From assembly GCA_965199865.1 (NCBI GenBank), contig CBDATU010000021.1:31626-95625 (forward strand): 64,000 bases of DNA, in the 5' to 3' direction. A model generated the notes under the pieces. The model saw only the letters and a list, made by a program, of their open reading frames with translations, was not told where the DNA came from and made no database searches. Both the position numbers and the translations under genes were made by a program. Below, one piece after another: positions 1 to 9,357 of the stretch (its first letter is position 1; each line of letters begins with the position of its first letter). The stretch comes from JAPOUP01 sp965199865. Its GTDB lineage: Bacteria > Pseudomonadota > Alphaproteobacteria > Rhodobacterales > Rhodobacteraceae.

Positions 1-836
1 TTCGGGACGCATTGTCGTATGGTCGATGTCTATGCTGTCTCAGTAAATGACTTGAGAATTTCCGGGTAGTCCCAGCCCGAAGCGCAACGACCGAACCGCT
101 CCAGAATGAGGGTGTAGGAATGAGACGGGCGGTGGAGGCTTTAGCCCTTGGCCAACAGATTCAGCACCAATGTCAGCGACAATCCCGTTGAGCAGGAGCG
201 TTGAGTAACCGATCAGGTAGCGTGAATGTGCTGAAGAGCCACTGCTGTCCCACCATCGCAATGCTCTCCTGTCGCAGGCACTCTGACATCCGTTCCAGGC
301 TTCAGCGCGCCGCCAACATCTCTTCCCCCATCCCCCAAAGTTCCATAATCATCATGCGTAGAAGCGACGAACCGTTCGAAATTCCACATGGCTTTGTCCG
401 CGGCCGTCGTACCCCATTTCCCAGGCTGCGCAGGAAGCGCAAGGGTCCAGTTCCCACGCGGCATTTCAATGTGGATAACCACTTAACCCAACCCCTGGCT
501 GGACCTATGGATGAACGTGAGGCGTGGATCGCGGTTTTCAGCAAACGGTTGAGGGAATCACGTAAGGTCATCGGCGGAGGCCGTGAAACGGTGCGGTGAT
601 GCGACGGATGGCGCTGGATCTGGTGAGGTCCGCGAAAGAGCGGAAAGTGCCGAACTTCAGGATGGAATGGGCGCTGAGATGGGGAGAACAAAAATAGATC
701 ATTCCAAACTGAGACGCTACCAAGCTTTAGCACCGTCCCTTTTCTCAGTTCCGACTATGGTAGTGGTCTTGACGAAAGCACGCTGTGAAGACAACTGGAA
801 ACCGCTATGCGTGAAGCTGGGCATTAGGATGCAGTG
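1..836. other. Non-genic, probably decayed DNA
   Basis: No reading frame here resembles a protein family I recognise. Several overlapping frames of 60-145 codons exist on both strands, none with a convincing ribosome binding site, and the longest ones are antisense to each other. The composition is patchy compared with the neighbouring genes. It may be remnant gene or insertion-sequence DNA; nothing specific can be supported. Confidence 0.5.
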
Positions 837-1895
837 ATGGCCAAACTTATGAAAGCTCTGGTGAAATCCCGTCCCGAACCCGGACTCTGGTTGGAATTCG
901 TACCGGTACCGAAGCCTGGGCCGCAGGATGTAATGGTCAGGGTTCGCAAATCCGCCATCTGTGGTACCGACATACATATCTGGAAGTGGGACGAATGGTC
1001 GGCCAGGACGGTGCCCGTGCCAATGGTTGTCGGGCACGAGTTCTGTGGAGAGATCGTTGAACTCGGTTCTGCCGCATCGCGATACCAGGTTGGCCAGCGC
1101 GTCTCAGGTGAAGGGCATATCGTCTGCGGTTCCTGTCGAAACTGCCGGGCTGGACGGGGGCATCTCTGCCGCAACACTCTTGGCATCGGTGTCCATCTGC
1201 CAGGCAGTTTCGCCGAATACCTCGTGATTCCAGAGGCGAACATCGTTCCTGTCCCGGACGGCATTCCCGATGAGGTCGCTGCAGTGTTCGATCCGTTCGG
1301 TAACGCGGTTCACACCGCGTTGAGTTTCGATCTTGTAGGGGAAGATGTGCTTGTTACCGGTGCCGGCCCGATTGGAATCATGGGAGCGCTGGTTGCGCAG
1401 AAAGTTGGTGCGCGGAAGGTGGTAATCACCGATATTGCCCCCTATCGGCTTGACCTTGCGCGGAAAATGGGAGTTCAGAATGTGGTCGATTCCAGGCGGC
1501 ACTCTCTGCGCGATGTGATGGACAGGATCGGAATGACCGAGGGATTCGATGTTGGGCTGGAGATGTCCGGTGCGGCAGAGGCCATGCGCCAGATGATCAG
1601 CCATATGAACAATGGCGGCAAGATCGCCCTGCTGGGAATCGCACCGACCGAATTTGCGGTCGACTGGAATGAGATCATTTTCAAGATGCTGCACGTGAAA
1701 GGCATCTACGGGCGGGAGATGTACGAGACCTGGTACAAAATGATCGCGCTGGTGCAGTCGGGACTGGATCTGAGCGATCTCATTACGCACCGCATTGACA
1801 TTGACGCGTTCGAGGAGGGCTTTGCTGCCTTGATTTCCGGTGAGGCCGGGAAAGTTGTGATGGATTGGGGTGTTCAGGACGGATCAAGGCCATGA
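837..1895 (+). CDS. tdh: L-threonine 3-dehydrogenase
   Basis: A zinc-dependent medium-chain dehydrogenase that oxidises L-threonine to 2-amino-3-oxobutyrate with NAD, the first step of threonine conversion to glycine. The protein is about 350 residues, the usual length. Near residue 42 it has AICGTDIHIWKWDEW with the catalytic-zinc cysteine. GHEFCGEIVELG follows, then the four-cysteine structural-zinc lobe (CGSCRNCRAGRGHLC), FDPFGNAVHTALSFDLVGED, and the Rossmann GAGPIGIMG. The C-terminal KGIYGREMYETWYKM is characteristic of Tdh. A GTG lies at 834, ATG at 837 and another ATG at 849; the last gives an N-terminus (MKALVK) most like that of the E. coli enzyme, so the true start may be 849. It is followed 255 bp later by a TauE-type permease on the same strand. 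Confidence 0.93.
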   Translation: MAKLMKALVKSRPEPGLWLEFVPVPKPGPQDVMVRVRKSAICGTDIHIWKWDEWSARTVPVPMVVGHEFCGEIVELGSAASRYQVGQRVSGEGHIVCGSCRNCRAGRGHLCRNTLGIGVHLPGSFAEYLVIPEANIVPVPDGIPDEVAAVFDPFGNAVHTALSFDLVGEDVLVTGAGPIGIMGALVAQKVGARKVVITDIAPYRLDLARKMGVQNVVDSRRHSLRDVMDRIGMTEGFDVGLEMSGAAEAMRQMISHMNNGGKIALLGIAPTEFAVDWNEIIFKMLHVKGIYGREMYETWYKMIALVQSGLDLSDLITHRIDIDAFEEGFAALISGEAGKVVMDWGVQDGSRP

Positions 1896-2150
1896 GCTGG
1901 GTTGCAATGCTGGGCTTTCTGATCGATCGGCTGTCGCATCATTGGTCATCCTGTCCATGACCGGTGCCTCGATAGGTGGATGGCTTCCATTTCCTGACCA
2001 TGTCCGCGGTCCCTACATTTTTGTCCCGTCAGCCATTACACTTGCCCGGAGTGTTCAACCCACCCATGAAGCCGGTTGGGCTGTTCCCGAGCTCCCTCGC
2101 GCATTCATCCGCCCCGGAACTGTCGGCGGTGCCCACTCAGACGCGTCCTC

Positions 2151-2885
2151 ATGAACTGGCTTCTCCTGGTACTCGGCGCCGCTGCTGGTGGTTTCGTAAA
2201 TGGTCTTGCAGGCTTTGGAACGGCGCTGTTCGCGCTTGGGTTTTGGCTGCAGTTCCTTCCGCCCGTTAAGGCAGTTGCGATGGTGGTCGTGGTTGCCACG
2301 GTTTCCGGGCTGCAGGGTGTCCTGCTTGTTCGCCGCACAATTCGGGAGCATTTCCGTCGGCTTGCATTCTTTCTGCTCCCAGCGCTTCCTGGCATCCCAA
2401 TCGGCGCTGCGGCGCTCTCATTCATTGAGCCTCGGATTCTCAAACTCGTTGTCGCGGGGTTCATGATGCTCTACGGAGGATTTTTCTTTCTGCGGCGCGG
2501 CCTTCCCCGAATTGATCGTCCGATGCCGTTCGGAGATGTCGCCATCGGGTTTTTCGGTGGCGTCCTCGGCGGCGCGGCCTCCCTGTCGGGTGCCCTGCCA
2601 ACCATGTGGTGCGCCCTGCGTGCCTGGCCGAAGTCCGAAACACGGGCGGTGCTTCAGCCCTTCAATGTCACCGTCCTTGGTCTGGCAGCTGTGGTATTCG
2701 CCGTCCGCGGCGTCTATACAACTGAAGTTCTGGTGCTGCTCGCCGTTGCTGTGCCCGTCTCAGTCCTTTCGGCTCAAGCCGGGATAGCGGCATTCAAGCG
2801 GTTGCGGGATGACCAGTTCCGTTGGCTGCTGGTTGGCCTGATGTTTGCCTCTGGACTCACGCTTGTACTGAGGGAGATGATCTAG
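2151..2885 (+). CDS. TauE/SafE-family membrane transporter
   Basis: A 244-residue polytopic membrane protein. The N-terminal MNWLLLVLGAAAGGFVNGLAGFG contains the glycine-rich signature of the TauE/SafE sulfite/organic-anion exporter family, and the second half-repeat has FFGGVLGGAASLSGALPTMW. Hydrophobic segments fill almost the whole chain and about eight helices are expected. The ATG at 2151 is preferred over an upstream in-frame start because it begins exactly at the first membrane helix. Family members export sulfonates, sulfite or small organic acids; the substrate here cannot be told from sequence. It may work with the threonine dehydrogenase upstream, but the 255 bp gap makes co-transcription uncertain. 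Confidence 0.85.
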   Translation: MNWLLLVLGAAAGGFVNGLAGFGTALFALGFWLQFLPPVKAVAMVVVVATVSGLQGVLLVRRTIREHFRRLAFFLLPALPGIPIGAAALSFIEPRILKLVVAGFMMLYGGFFFLRRGLPRIDRPMPFGDVAIGFFGGVLGGAASLSGALPTMWCALRAWPKSETRAVLQPFNVTVLGLAAVVFAVRGVYTTEVLVLLAVAVPVSVLSAQAGIAAFKRLRDDQFRWLLVGLMFASGLTLVLREMI

Positions 2886-3099
2886 ACCGCAATTGATCAA
2901 TGACATTCGGGCTGGATGAAGAATTCATACTGTCCACAAGATTCTCGTGATGAAAGCCCTCAACATGCAGAGCCGAGGTTCGAGTAATCAAAGCATCTAG
3001 CGGACTGATTTGTTGAGTCCCTCTCGGGGCGCATTCAGTTGAGACTTCCCATACATGCTCCGACACATTTACGGAAGCGCCAATGATTGCGTGTAGGTC

Positions 3100-3768
3100 C
3101 TATCCGATCATCTCATCGGATCTGTTGTCGGTCTCGCCAAATCGTTTCAGGACGGCGGGCTTCAGCCCTTGATAGATCTGGTCAAGGTTTCGGTTGATCT
3201 TCTCGTTCTCCCGTTCAAAGAGACAGTTTCCGTCAAGATCGGAAGCTACGATGAACGGCCCCATGCGCCGCGCCCGAAACACCCACATCGCCTGTGCAAG
3301 CCCAAGTTCGTCTTTCCAGTGGACAGCATCCACTTTCTCCATTCCGCGTCCGAGGAGGGCACCCGTTCCATATCCGACCGTTGACAGATATACCGCTCCA
3401 TTGGGCGCGAAATATCCTCGATAGTCCTTCGAAGACATGCCACCCTTTCCAATGATCAGCTTTGCGCCGGTTCTTTCCATCCACTCAGGAAGCCATTTGG
3501 CAAACCGGAACGATGCGGTGGCGGTCACCGCGCCGATGTCCAGCGTACCATCCTCGCGAACCGTTGCCGCAGGCGAGCAGTGGAAATTCGCCGCGCTTTG
3601 AGCCGGCAGGTCCATCGGGATGTCGGCACCGTCCTCCAGCGCCCGCATATACACGCCTTCACGGGCAGTGTAGATCAGCCCGGTGAGAAACACCACATCT
3701 CCCAGCGCCAGCGCGGAGAGTGAATCCTCTGACGGCGTCGTGCTAAGTTCCACCTCGCGCAGTTTCAT
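3100..3768 (-). CDS. Tartrate/fumarate dehydratase beta subunit (class I fumarase C-terminal domain)
   Basis: A 222-residue beta subunit of a two-subunit iron-sulfur hydro-lyase, either L(+)-tartrate dehydratase or class I fumarase. Family motifs include LALGDVVFLTGLIYTAREG near the N-terminus, the GAVTATASFR block, KLIIGKGGMS, and the IVASDLDGNCLFE tail region. The ATG at 3768 overlaps the alpha-subunit stop by 4 bp (ATGA), so translation is coupled. It is the last gene of a minus-strand operon with a gamma-glutamyltransferase-like protein and an FAD oxidase. That context suggests the substrate is a small hydroxy-acid from amino-acid breakdown rather than central-cycle fumarate; this is inference. 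Confidence 0.85.
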   Translation of the reverse strand: MKLREVELSTTPSEDSLSALALGDVVFLTGLIYTAREGVYMRALEDGADIPMDLPAQSAANFHCSPAATVREDGTLDIGAVTATASFRFAKWLPEWMERTGAKLIIGKGGMSSKDYRGYFAPNGAVYLSTVGYGTGALLGRGMEKVDAVHWKDELGLAQAMWVFRARRMGPFIVASDLDGNCLFERENEKINRNLDQIYQGLKPAVLKRFGETDNRSDEMIG

Positions 3769-4721
3769 TCGGCCGCTTCCAGCATTGACTCCCACTCCAC
3801 GGTTGCCCGCCGCTGGTAAGGGGTGAACCAGTCTGGGTCGGTGCGATGTTCGACCCGCCCATCGGGGAATAGCCGCGCCACCGCCCTTCGCGACGACAGA
3901 CAGAAGGTATGCATCGACATCTGCATCGCTCCGGTGTGGCAATAGGCAACCTCTATGTTGCAGTCGATCACCATGTTTCTGCCGACAAATCCCATCGCGC
4001 CCATGCCAATGGAATTGCCCAGTTCCTTTAGTTCGTCCTCCAGTGCAGCGATTCGTGGGTCCGGATTTCTGCTTCCGACTATGCGCAGGCATGCGGCGCG
4101 CTTTCCAAGCACCATGCAGGTATCCTTGCACCCGCCCAGCCCAATCCCGATGATCGCTGGCTGACAGGCAAGTCCGCGCTTTCCGAACGCAACCAGGCAG
4201 TCGAGATAGAAGCGCTTGATCGCTCCAATTCCGTCGCTTGGAAACAGCATTCGGTAGTCAGTGCCGAAAAGCCCGCCCTTGTGGACGGTTATCAGGTCAA
4301 TCCAGTCTCCATGCGGTTCGAAACCGAACTCGATCTCAGGCGCACCTATCCCGACATTGTTGTCGTTGTCGGTTCGCCACAGCGGATGGACCCGATTGGG
4401 GCGTAGCGGCACATCATGGGTCGCGTTCGCCGTCGCGCGACGCAGAACTGTCTCAAGAGCCACCATTCCGCCCTCTACACGGGCATCGTTGCCCACCTTG
4501 ACATACCAGCGGGGCGTGCCGGTATCGCCGCACATGGCCCGACGGTCCTCCTTTGCCGCTTCGTAGTTTTCCAGCATGGCCTGCAGAACGAATGACGACA
4601 GTTCGCCGTCCTCGGTATCCGCGGCCGCCTTCAGCCCGGTGAGGTAATCCTGTGGAATCTCGATCGCAGCCTTCGCCATCAGCTCCTCGGCGGTTGACTG
4701 GATCAGGCCTATTGGAATCAC
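3765..4721 (-). CDS. Tartrate/fumarate dehydratase alpha subunit (class I fumarase N-terminal domain)
   Basis: A 318-residue catalytic alpha subunit carrying the [4Fe-4S] cluster of class I hydro-lyases. Cysteines are placed as in the family: MCGDTGTPRWYVK (about residue 64), GIGLGGCKDTCMV (about 200), and a late CNIEVAYCHTG segment. Other family blocks are LRPNRVHPLW and GAPEIEFGFEPHG. It starts at GTG 4721, whose bases overlap the stop of the preceding oxidase gene (GTGA), and its own stop overlaps the beta subunit start. Sequence alone does not separate tartrate dehydratase from fumarase, but the split alpha/beta architecture favours a TtdAB-like or specialised enzyme. Confidence 0.87.
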   Translation of the reverse strand: MIPIGLIQSTAEELMAKAAIEIPQDYLTGLKAAADTEDGELSSFVLQAMLENYEAAKEDRRAMCGDTGTPRWYVKVGNDARVEGGMVALETVLRRATANATHDVPLRPNRVHPLWRTDNDNNVGIGAPEIEFGFEPHGDWIDLITVHKGGLFGTDYRMLFPSDGIGAIKRFYLDCLVAFGKRGLACQPAIIGIGLGGCKDTCMVLGKRAACLRIVGSRNPDPRIAALEDELKELGNSIGMGAMGFVGRNMVIDCNIEVAYCHTGAMQMSMHTFCLSSRRAVARLFPDGRVEHRTDPDWFTPYQRRATVEWESMLEAAE

Positions 4722-5809
4722 AGCGCTGCCCTTTCCCGTTTCCCGTAAACGTTACGCTCCGGGTGATATGCGGTCATGTCATGACGGTCGGCCCGCCCTA
4801 GAATCTGATCTTCCAACGCCTCAGCAATTATGGGCGCGAGCGTCATGCCACTATGTGTCGCGGCTACCCATAGCCCCATGGGCCCCACCGCGCCGACCAA
4901 AGGAAGCCCGTCAGCAGGGATTGGCCGGTCGCGGCGAACGGTTTTCGTTACCTTCAGCTCCGACTCGCCGGGCAGCAAGTCCGTCAACGCTTTCAGGGCA
5001 TCCTCGGCCATCAGGTCATCCCCTCGGTCAGGCGTTTTCGAGAGCGACGAAGACATCAGTATCGCGCCTGTGCTATCCTGCCAGAAATCAAGTTTTGGTG
5101 TAGCCATCACGAATGGGATTTGGTTCTGGGACGGCGAGGTATGCATCAAGATGCCAGGGCTCCGATGAAGAGGGAGGTCGACGCCTACTTCCCCCAATAG
5201 AGTGCGGCTGTCATTGCCTGCGGTGACGATGATCAGTTCACCTGCAATCTGGTAGCCATCGTCAAGATCCACGCCGCTTACCGCTCCGCCCTAGGCTCGG
5301 ATTCTGGAAACCCGGCCTGGCACTATGTTCACACCGAATGACCGAGCCCGTTGAAGCATCCACGTCGTGATCCGCTCCGGATGGGCGGTGCCCTCGTGAG
5401 GTGCCAGCAGGGCGGCCTCCGGCGCGTTCTCCATCTGCGGAATCCGTCTTGACAGTTCGCGGGCATCGAGAACCTTTACGGGCCAGCCGAGGCTGTCCAA
5501 CAGCACCGAATGCGTGTTGATGGCGTCTGGATTCTTTCCGAAATAAAGCGCTCCGAAAAACCTCACAGGGCAGTTTGGATGTATATCCGCCAGACGGTGC
5601 CACAGATGCATGGATGCGAGCCGCAGCTTCCCATATGCAGGATCTGAGGTCGAAGAAACATTCAGCCACGCAAGCGATCCCGCTGAGGCGCGACTGTCAT
5701 CCACCATTGGATCTATCAGGGTTACGTCCACGGATGCCAATGCAAGCTGGCACGCGGTAGTCGCGCCGAGGATTCCACCTCCAATGACCAGAACGTGCGG
5801 CTTGTTCAC
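4718..5809 (-). pseudogene. FAD-dependent amino-acid oxidase/dehydrogenase (DAO family), interrupted by an in-frame amber codon
   Basis: The reading frame from ATG 5809 to the stop at 4718-4720 encodes a 363-residue DadA/glycine-oxidase-like protein but contains one TAG at 5291-5293 (codon 173). The N-terminal part has the dinucleotide fold HVLVIGGGILGATTACQLA, and SAGSLAWLNVSS where FAD and substrate bind. The C-terminal part continues in the same frame with ELIIVTAGNDSRTLL, RRDRPIPADGLPLVGAVG and LWVAATHSGMTLAPIIAE, the typical C-terminal FAD loop. No frameshift is needed to join them, so a single base change would restore the gene. It sits in a tight operon (12 bp after a small ORF; GTGA overlap into the dehydratase alpha subunit). 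Readthrough or a sequencing error are alternatives to true inactivation. Confidence 0.82.
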
Positions 5810-5820
5810 TTCATCTTGTC

Positions 5821-6012
5821 CTATCGCTCAGGGGACGCCATCTGCCAGAGCACCCAACTGTCCCAGGTGTCCAGGTGTTTCAGTTCCGTATCGCTTCCAA
5901 AGTGGTGCGGGGGGTGCCCTTCGATGCCGTGATCCAGCTTGATGAATGGTTCCGCTTCCCGACATGGTGCGTCCATGGAGAAACGAATGGTCGGTAAGGC
6001 TATCCCACGCAT
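5821..6012 (-). CDS. Small hypothetical protein in the ggt operon
   Basis: A 63-codon reading frame filling the gap between the gamma-glutamyltransferase-like gene (stop at 6038) and the FAD oxidase (start 5809). The predicted protein is soluble and rich in His, Glu, Asp and Trp (HPPHHFGSD, TWDSWVLW), with no membrane segment. I do not recognise the family. Its support is positional: 25 bp after the upstream stop, 12 bp before the next start, same strand, and codon use like that of its neighbours. Confidence 0.5.
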   Translation of the reverse strand: MRGIALPTIRFSMDAPCREAEPFIKLDHGIEGHPPHHFGSDTELKHLDTWDSWVLWQMASPER

Positions 6013-6037
6013 CTGTATTTCCGGTTTCAGTTGGGGT

Positions 6038-7618
6038 TCAGTATCCTAGGGCGCAGCCATCCTTTCGTGGATCCGACCCCCCTTCGAGAACGTCAAGGTC
6101 GTGATTGATGCGAATTGCCTGCGCACCGCCAATGCCGGTTTCGGGTCTGGTTATGGTATGACCAAGCTCGGTCAGTTTAGCGCATACCGTATCTGGGTAA
6201 CCGTTCTCCATCTGCAGCAGGCCATCGTCGAAGAATGACCGCGGCGCATCGATGGCGGATTGCGGGTCCAGTCCAAAGTCGATCAGGTTTGTGACGAATC
6301 GTGCATGGCCGCAGGCTTGGTACTGCCCACCCATCACCCCGAATGGCATCAGCACCCGCCCACCGCTCTTCAGCATGGCAGGGATGATCGTGTGCATCGG
6401 GCGTTTTCCAGCCATGGCTTCGTTGGGGTGGCCGTCAGCCAGCGTGAACCCGGCTCCACGATTATGGAACAGGATGCCGAATTTCTCCGATGCGATTCCG
6501 GAACCGAAGCTGTGGAAGATCGAATATATCAGTGACACCGCCATGCGGTCTCTGTCCACAACGGTGATATAGACGGTATCACGATGCACCGCCTCGGTGA
6601 CGTTCGGGTCCAAAGTCATGGCGCGTCCGGGATCGATCAGTGATGCGAGCCGCTTCGCGGTCTTCGGTGCCAGCATGTGGTTGAGGCGCGCTGTACGGTC
6701 GGGGTCGGCGATGAAGCGGTTTCGCGCATCATAGGCAAGTTTCGTCGCTTCCGCCTCGATATGGGCACGCAATGCACCGAAGGGATCCATTGCCGCAATG
6801 TCAAACTCCGCAAGGATGTTCAGAAGCAGGATTGCCGCCGCGCCCTGGCCATTGGGGGGGTGCTCCTCAAGTTCGATGTTTCCGTATGTGCCGCTGATTG
6901 GTACCGTTTGGTCGCTTCGGGCTGCGGCAAGGTCGTCCAGCGTATGGGCACCGCCCAGTGCATTCAGGCTGCTGACCATGTCCTCGGCCACTTCGCCATC
7001 ATAGAAGGCCGAACGACCGCCCTGGGCAATGCGGCGTAGAACCTCAGCCTGTCCTGGATGCCGGAACATGGCGCCGATCCGTGGAGCCTGGCCTCCATCC
7101 AGAAAGTAGCTGCGTGCCACGCCCTGAAGCGTGTTGGCATGAAGTGCCCAGTCGAATGCGACGCGGGGCGCCACCGGAACGCCGGCCTCCGCATAGGAGA
7201 TCGCGGGAGCAAGCACGGTTTCCAGTCCCAGCAGCCCGTAATCGGAGATGAGCGTGCAGAATGCGTCGACCGCGCCGGGGACCGTCACGGCTTCCGGGCC
7301 ACCCAACGGAACTGTAGTGTGGCCTGCCGCACGCATGGATGCGGCGCAGAGTCCGGCTGGAGCCCGACCTGAACCGTTGATCGCGACGATCCGCTCTTCG
7401 CCCGCTGGCTTGACGAGAGCGAAGCAGTCTCCGCCTATCCCGGTCATCTGGGGCTCGCAAAAGCCTAACATCACCGCGCCAGCGACCGCGGCGTCGACGG
7501 CATTGCCGCCTGCCTGGAGCGTTTCCACGGCCACCCTGGCTGCAAGCGGATGCGAAGTAGCGCACATGCCATTGGCGGCAAATACGGGGGAGCGACCGGG
7601 AAGATGGAAGTCACGCAT
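6038..7618 (-). CDS. Gamma-glutamyltransferase family protein
   Basis: A 526-residue Ntn-hydrolase of the gamma-glutamyltransferase/hydrolase family. The N-terminal FAANGMCATSHPLAARVA and LQAGGNAVDAAVA blocks are standard, as is TGIGGDCFALV. The autoprocessing nucleophile threonine lies in DTVYITVVDRDRMAVSLI at about residue 350. The small-subunit region includes NRGAGFTL, GKRPMHTIIPAM and GVMGGQYQ. No signal peptide is visible, unlike periplasmic Ggt, so it may be a cytoplasmic cleaving enzyme for gamma-glutamyl or related amides. ATG 7618 is preceded by GGAGACG. It leads an operon with a small ORF, an FAD-dependent amino-acid oxidase and a two-subunit hydro-lyase, which suggests stepwise degradation of one substrate (inference). 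Confidence 0.88.
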   Translation of the reverse strand: MRDFHLPGRSPVFAANGMCATSHPLAARVAVETLQAGGNAVDAAVAGAVMLGFCEPQMTGIGGDCFALVKPAGEERIVAINGSGRAPAGLCAASMRAAGHTTVPLGGPEAVTVPGAVDAFCTLISDYGLLGLETVLAPAISYAEAGVPVAPRVAFDWALHANTLQGVARSYFLDGGQAPRIGAMFRHPGQAEVLRRIAQGGRSAFYDGEVAEDMVSSLNALGGAHTLDDLAAARSDQTVPISGTYGNIELEEHPPNGQGAAAILLLNILAEFDIAAMDPFGALRAHIEAEATKLAYDARNRFIADPDRTARLNHMLAPKTAKRLASLIDPGRAMTLDPNVTEAVHRDTVYITVVDRDRMAVSLIYSIFHSFGSGIASEKFGILFHNRGAGFTLADGHPNEAMAGKRPMHTIIPAMLKSGGRVLMPFGVMGGQYQACGHARFVTNLIDFGLDPQSAIDAPRSFFDDGLLQMENGYPDTVCAKLTELGHTITRPETGIGGAQAIRINHDLDVLEGGSDPRKDGCALGY

Positions 7619-8040
7619 GGAACGTCTCCAGGACCGGGGGCAGCGTAGCCGGGGTCGCGGGAAACGCCAACCCCCTGTACCCGATCATGAGATATGAAAC
7701 CGCGGATTCTGCGTGATTAACCAGTGCCTCGACTCAGTACAATACGCTGTTGGTGCGGGTCATGTCCGGATGGCTCCGTGTTCCGCGACCGGCGGCAGGC
7801 CGGAAGCGTATTCGGGCCAGGCTCACACCGGGAACGCTTCTATGGAAGGTTCAGGGACAGACTGTTGAACAGGGGAATCTTCCTCTCGCTCCGTAAGGCA
7901 GGGATCCTGATCGAATGGTGGTGCCGACACTACGTCGCCGTTCACTGTCGACCGTCGGCGCTGGTGGCCGTCATCCTGATGGACCTGGGGCCAACCATGC
8001 ACTAACGGTTTTCCGTGGACCATTCGGTGGAGGACCTCGA
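7619..8040. other. Divergent intergenic region
   Basis: This 422-bp gap separates the minus-strand ggt operon from the plus-strand peptidase/Liv operon, so it should hold promoters for both. I could not pick out a convincing operator or a -35/-10 pair. Short frames present have no recognisable product. A GGAGG ribosome binding site at 8029-8033 belongs to the peptidase gene. Confidence 0.5.
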
Positions 8041-9285
8041 ATGCATGGCAATCTCGACCGCGATCGGGCATCAGACCTTATGCAGGAATGCGGGCTCGAT
8101 GCACTGGTCCTCTGTGAACCGGAAGCATTTCAGTACGTGATGGGTGTATGGGCTGGACCCGCGAGCCTGTTTCGGCGCGCCGGGTCGCAATTCGTTGTCG
8201 TTCCCCAAAATCCGGACCTGCCAATGGGAGCGGTTGTGACTGATTTTGATGCCGATCGCATCAGACCCCATGTTCCCGACGTGGAGCTGCGAACCCATCC
8301 TGCCTGGATCGAGACAGTGGTTGCCAATGCTGCCAACGCAGAGCTGCCACTTGAGCGGCAGATCGAAATGGCGATTGGCGCCCTTGATCGGCCGGTGGAT
8401 TTCGTACGGCCAGCGACGTTCGACTCCAGCCTTTCGGTTGCCGAGCTCAAAACGCTGCTAACCGACTTTGCCATTGACCGGGGCAGGCTCGGTGTCGACC
8501 TGGCATTTGTACCGGCTGCCGACCTTTCGATGTTACTCGACCAACTGCCCAACCACTCCCTGGAGAACGGCTCACCACTGATCGACCGATTACGGGCGAT
8601 CAAGAACAGGGCTGAGATTGAACTGCTCCGACAAGGCATCCAATTCTCCGAACAGGGCTTCAGGCGGCTCGAAGCGGATGCCAGAATCGGCATGCGCCAG
8701 GGCGACCTGATCGGTCTCTACCGGTCGGGCGTCGCTGCGGCGTCAAAGGATGCCAATGGCGTCGTGACAACCGCTGAGTATATGTCTCTGGGAGCACGGC
8801 AAAAAACTACCGACGAGCCAGCGGAGATGGGCGATCCGGTGAAGGCCGACATGGTCTGCGCGGTGGACGGTTATCAGGCGGACATGTCGCGCAACTTTGT
8901 TTTCGGTGAATCGTCCAAACTCCAGCATCGGCTGCATGAAATCGCCGAGACGGCCTTCGAGCGCGGCCTTGCCGCATTAGGGCCGGGTCACCGTCTGTGC
9001 GACGTTCATCGTGAAGTGACCGAGGCCCTGGCCGAGCTGGGACTACCCTCCTATCGGCGGGGCCATTTTGGCCACGGTGTCGGGTTTTCCGTGTTCAGTG
9101 AACAATGGCCGTTCATTGCGGCCGACTGCACCGATGAGATCGAACCGGGCATGGTGCTGGCCTACGAGATCCCTCTCTATGTTGAGGGCATCGGGTCGTT
9201 CAACCTGGAGGACCAGTTCCTGATAACCCAATCCGGGCCGCAAAGCATGAACACCATGCCGAGGCGTCTCGGCCGACTGTCCTGA
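8041..9285 (+). CDS. M24-family Xaa-Pro aminopeptidase-like protein
   Basis: A 414-residue pita-bread-fold peptidase. The N-terminal creatinase-like domain (about residues 1-175) precedes the catalytic domain. Metal ligands are visible in order: the two Asp in VDGYQADMSRNF, His in RGHFGHGVGF, Glu in EPGMVLAYEIPLY, and Glu in GSFNLEDQF. ATG 8041 is chosen because GGAGG sits 7 bp upstream and the first domain starts there; the frame is open further upstream. Relatives cleave X-Pro dipeptides, dimethylsulfoniopropionate or creatine, and the exact substrate is unknown. It directly precedes a complete Liv-type importer, so hydrolysis of an imported peptide or amide is likely. Confidence 0.86.
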   Translation: MHGNLDRDRASDLMQECGLDALVLCEPEAFQYVMGVWAGPASLFRRAGSQFVVVPQNPDLPMGAVVTDFDADRIRPHVPDVELRTHPAWIETVVANAANAELPLERQIEMAIGALDRPVDFVRPATFDSSLSVAELKTLLTDFAIDRGRLGVDLAFVPAADLSMLLDQLPNHSLENGSPLIDRLRAIKNRAEIELLRQGIQFSEQGFRRLEADARIGMRQGDLIGLYRSGVAAASKDANGVVTTAEYMSLGARQKTTDEPAEMGDPVKADMVCAVDGYQADMSRNFVFGESSKLQHRLHEIAETAFERGLAALGPGHRLCDVHREVTEALAELGLPSYRRGHFGHGVGFSVFSEQWPFIAADCTDEIEPGMVLAYEIPLYVEGIGSFNLEDQFLITQSGPQSMNTMPRRLGRLS

Positions 9286-9357
9286 GTGCCTACGTAGATG
9301 ATTGATCAATTGCCGGACGGATAGTACGGTTGAACGGCATAACAGGAGGAATAGACA

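Noticed and set aside
2892..2901. ATTGATCAAT palindrome (also at 9301-9310) as an FNR site
   Set aside because: It lacks the 4-base spacer of TTGAT-N4-ATCAA; both lie just after gene ends, and a 10-bp palindrome is short enough to occur by chance.
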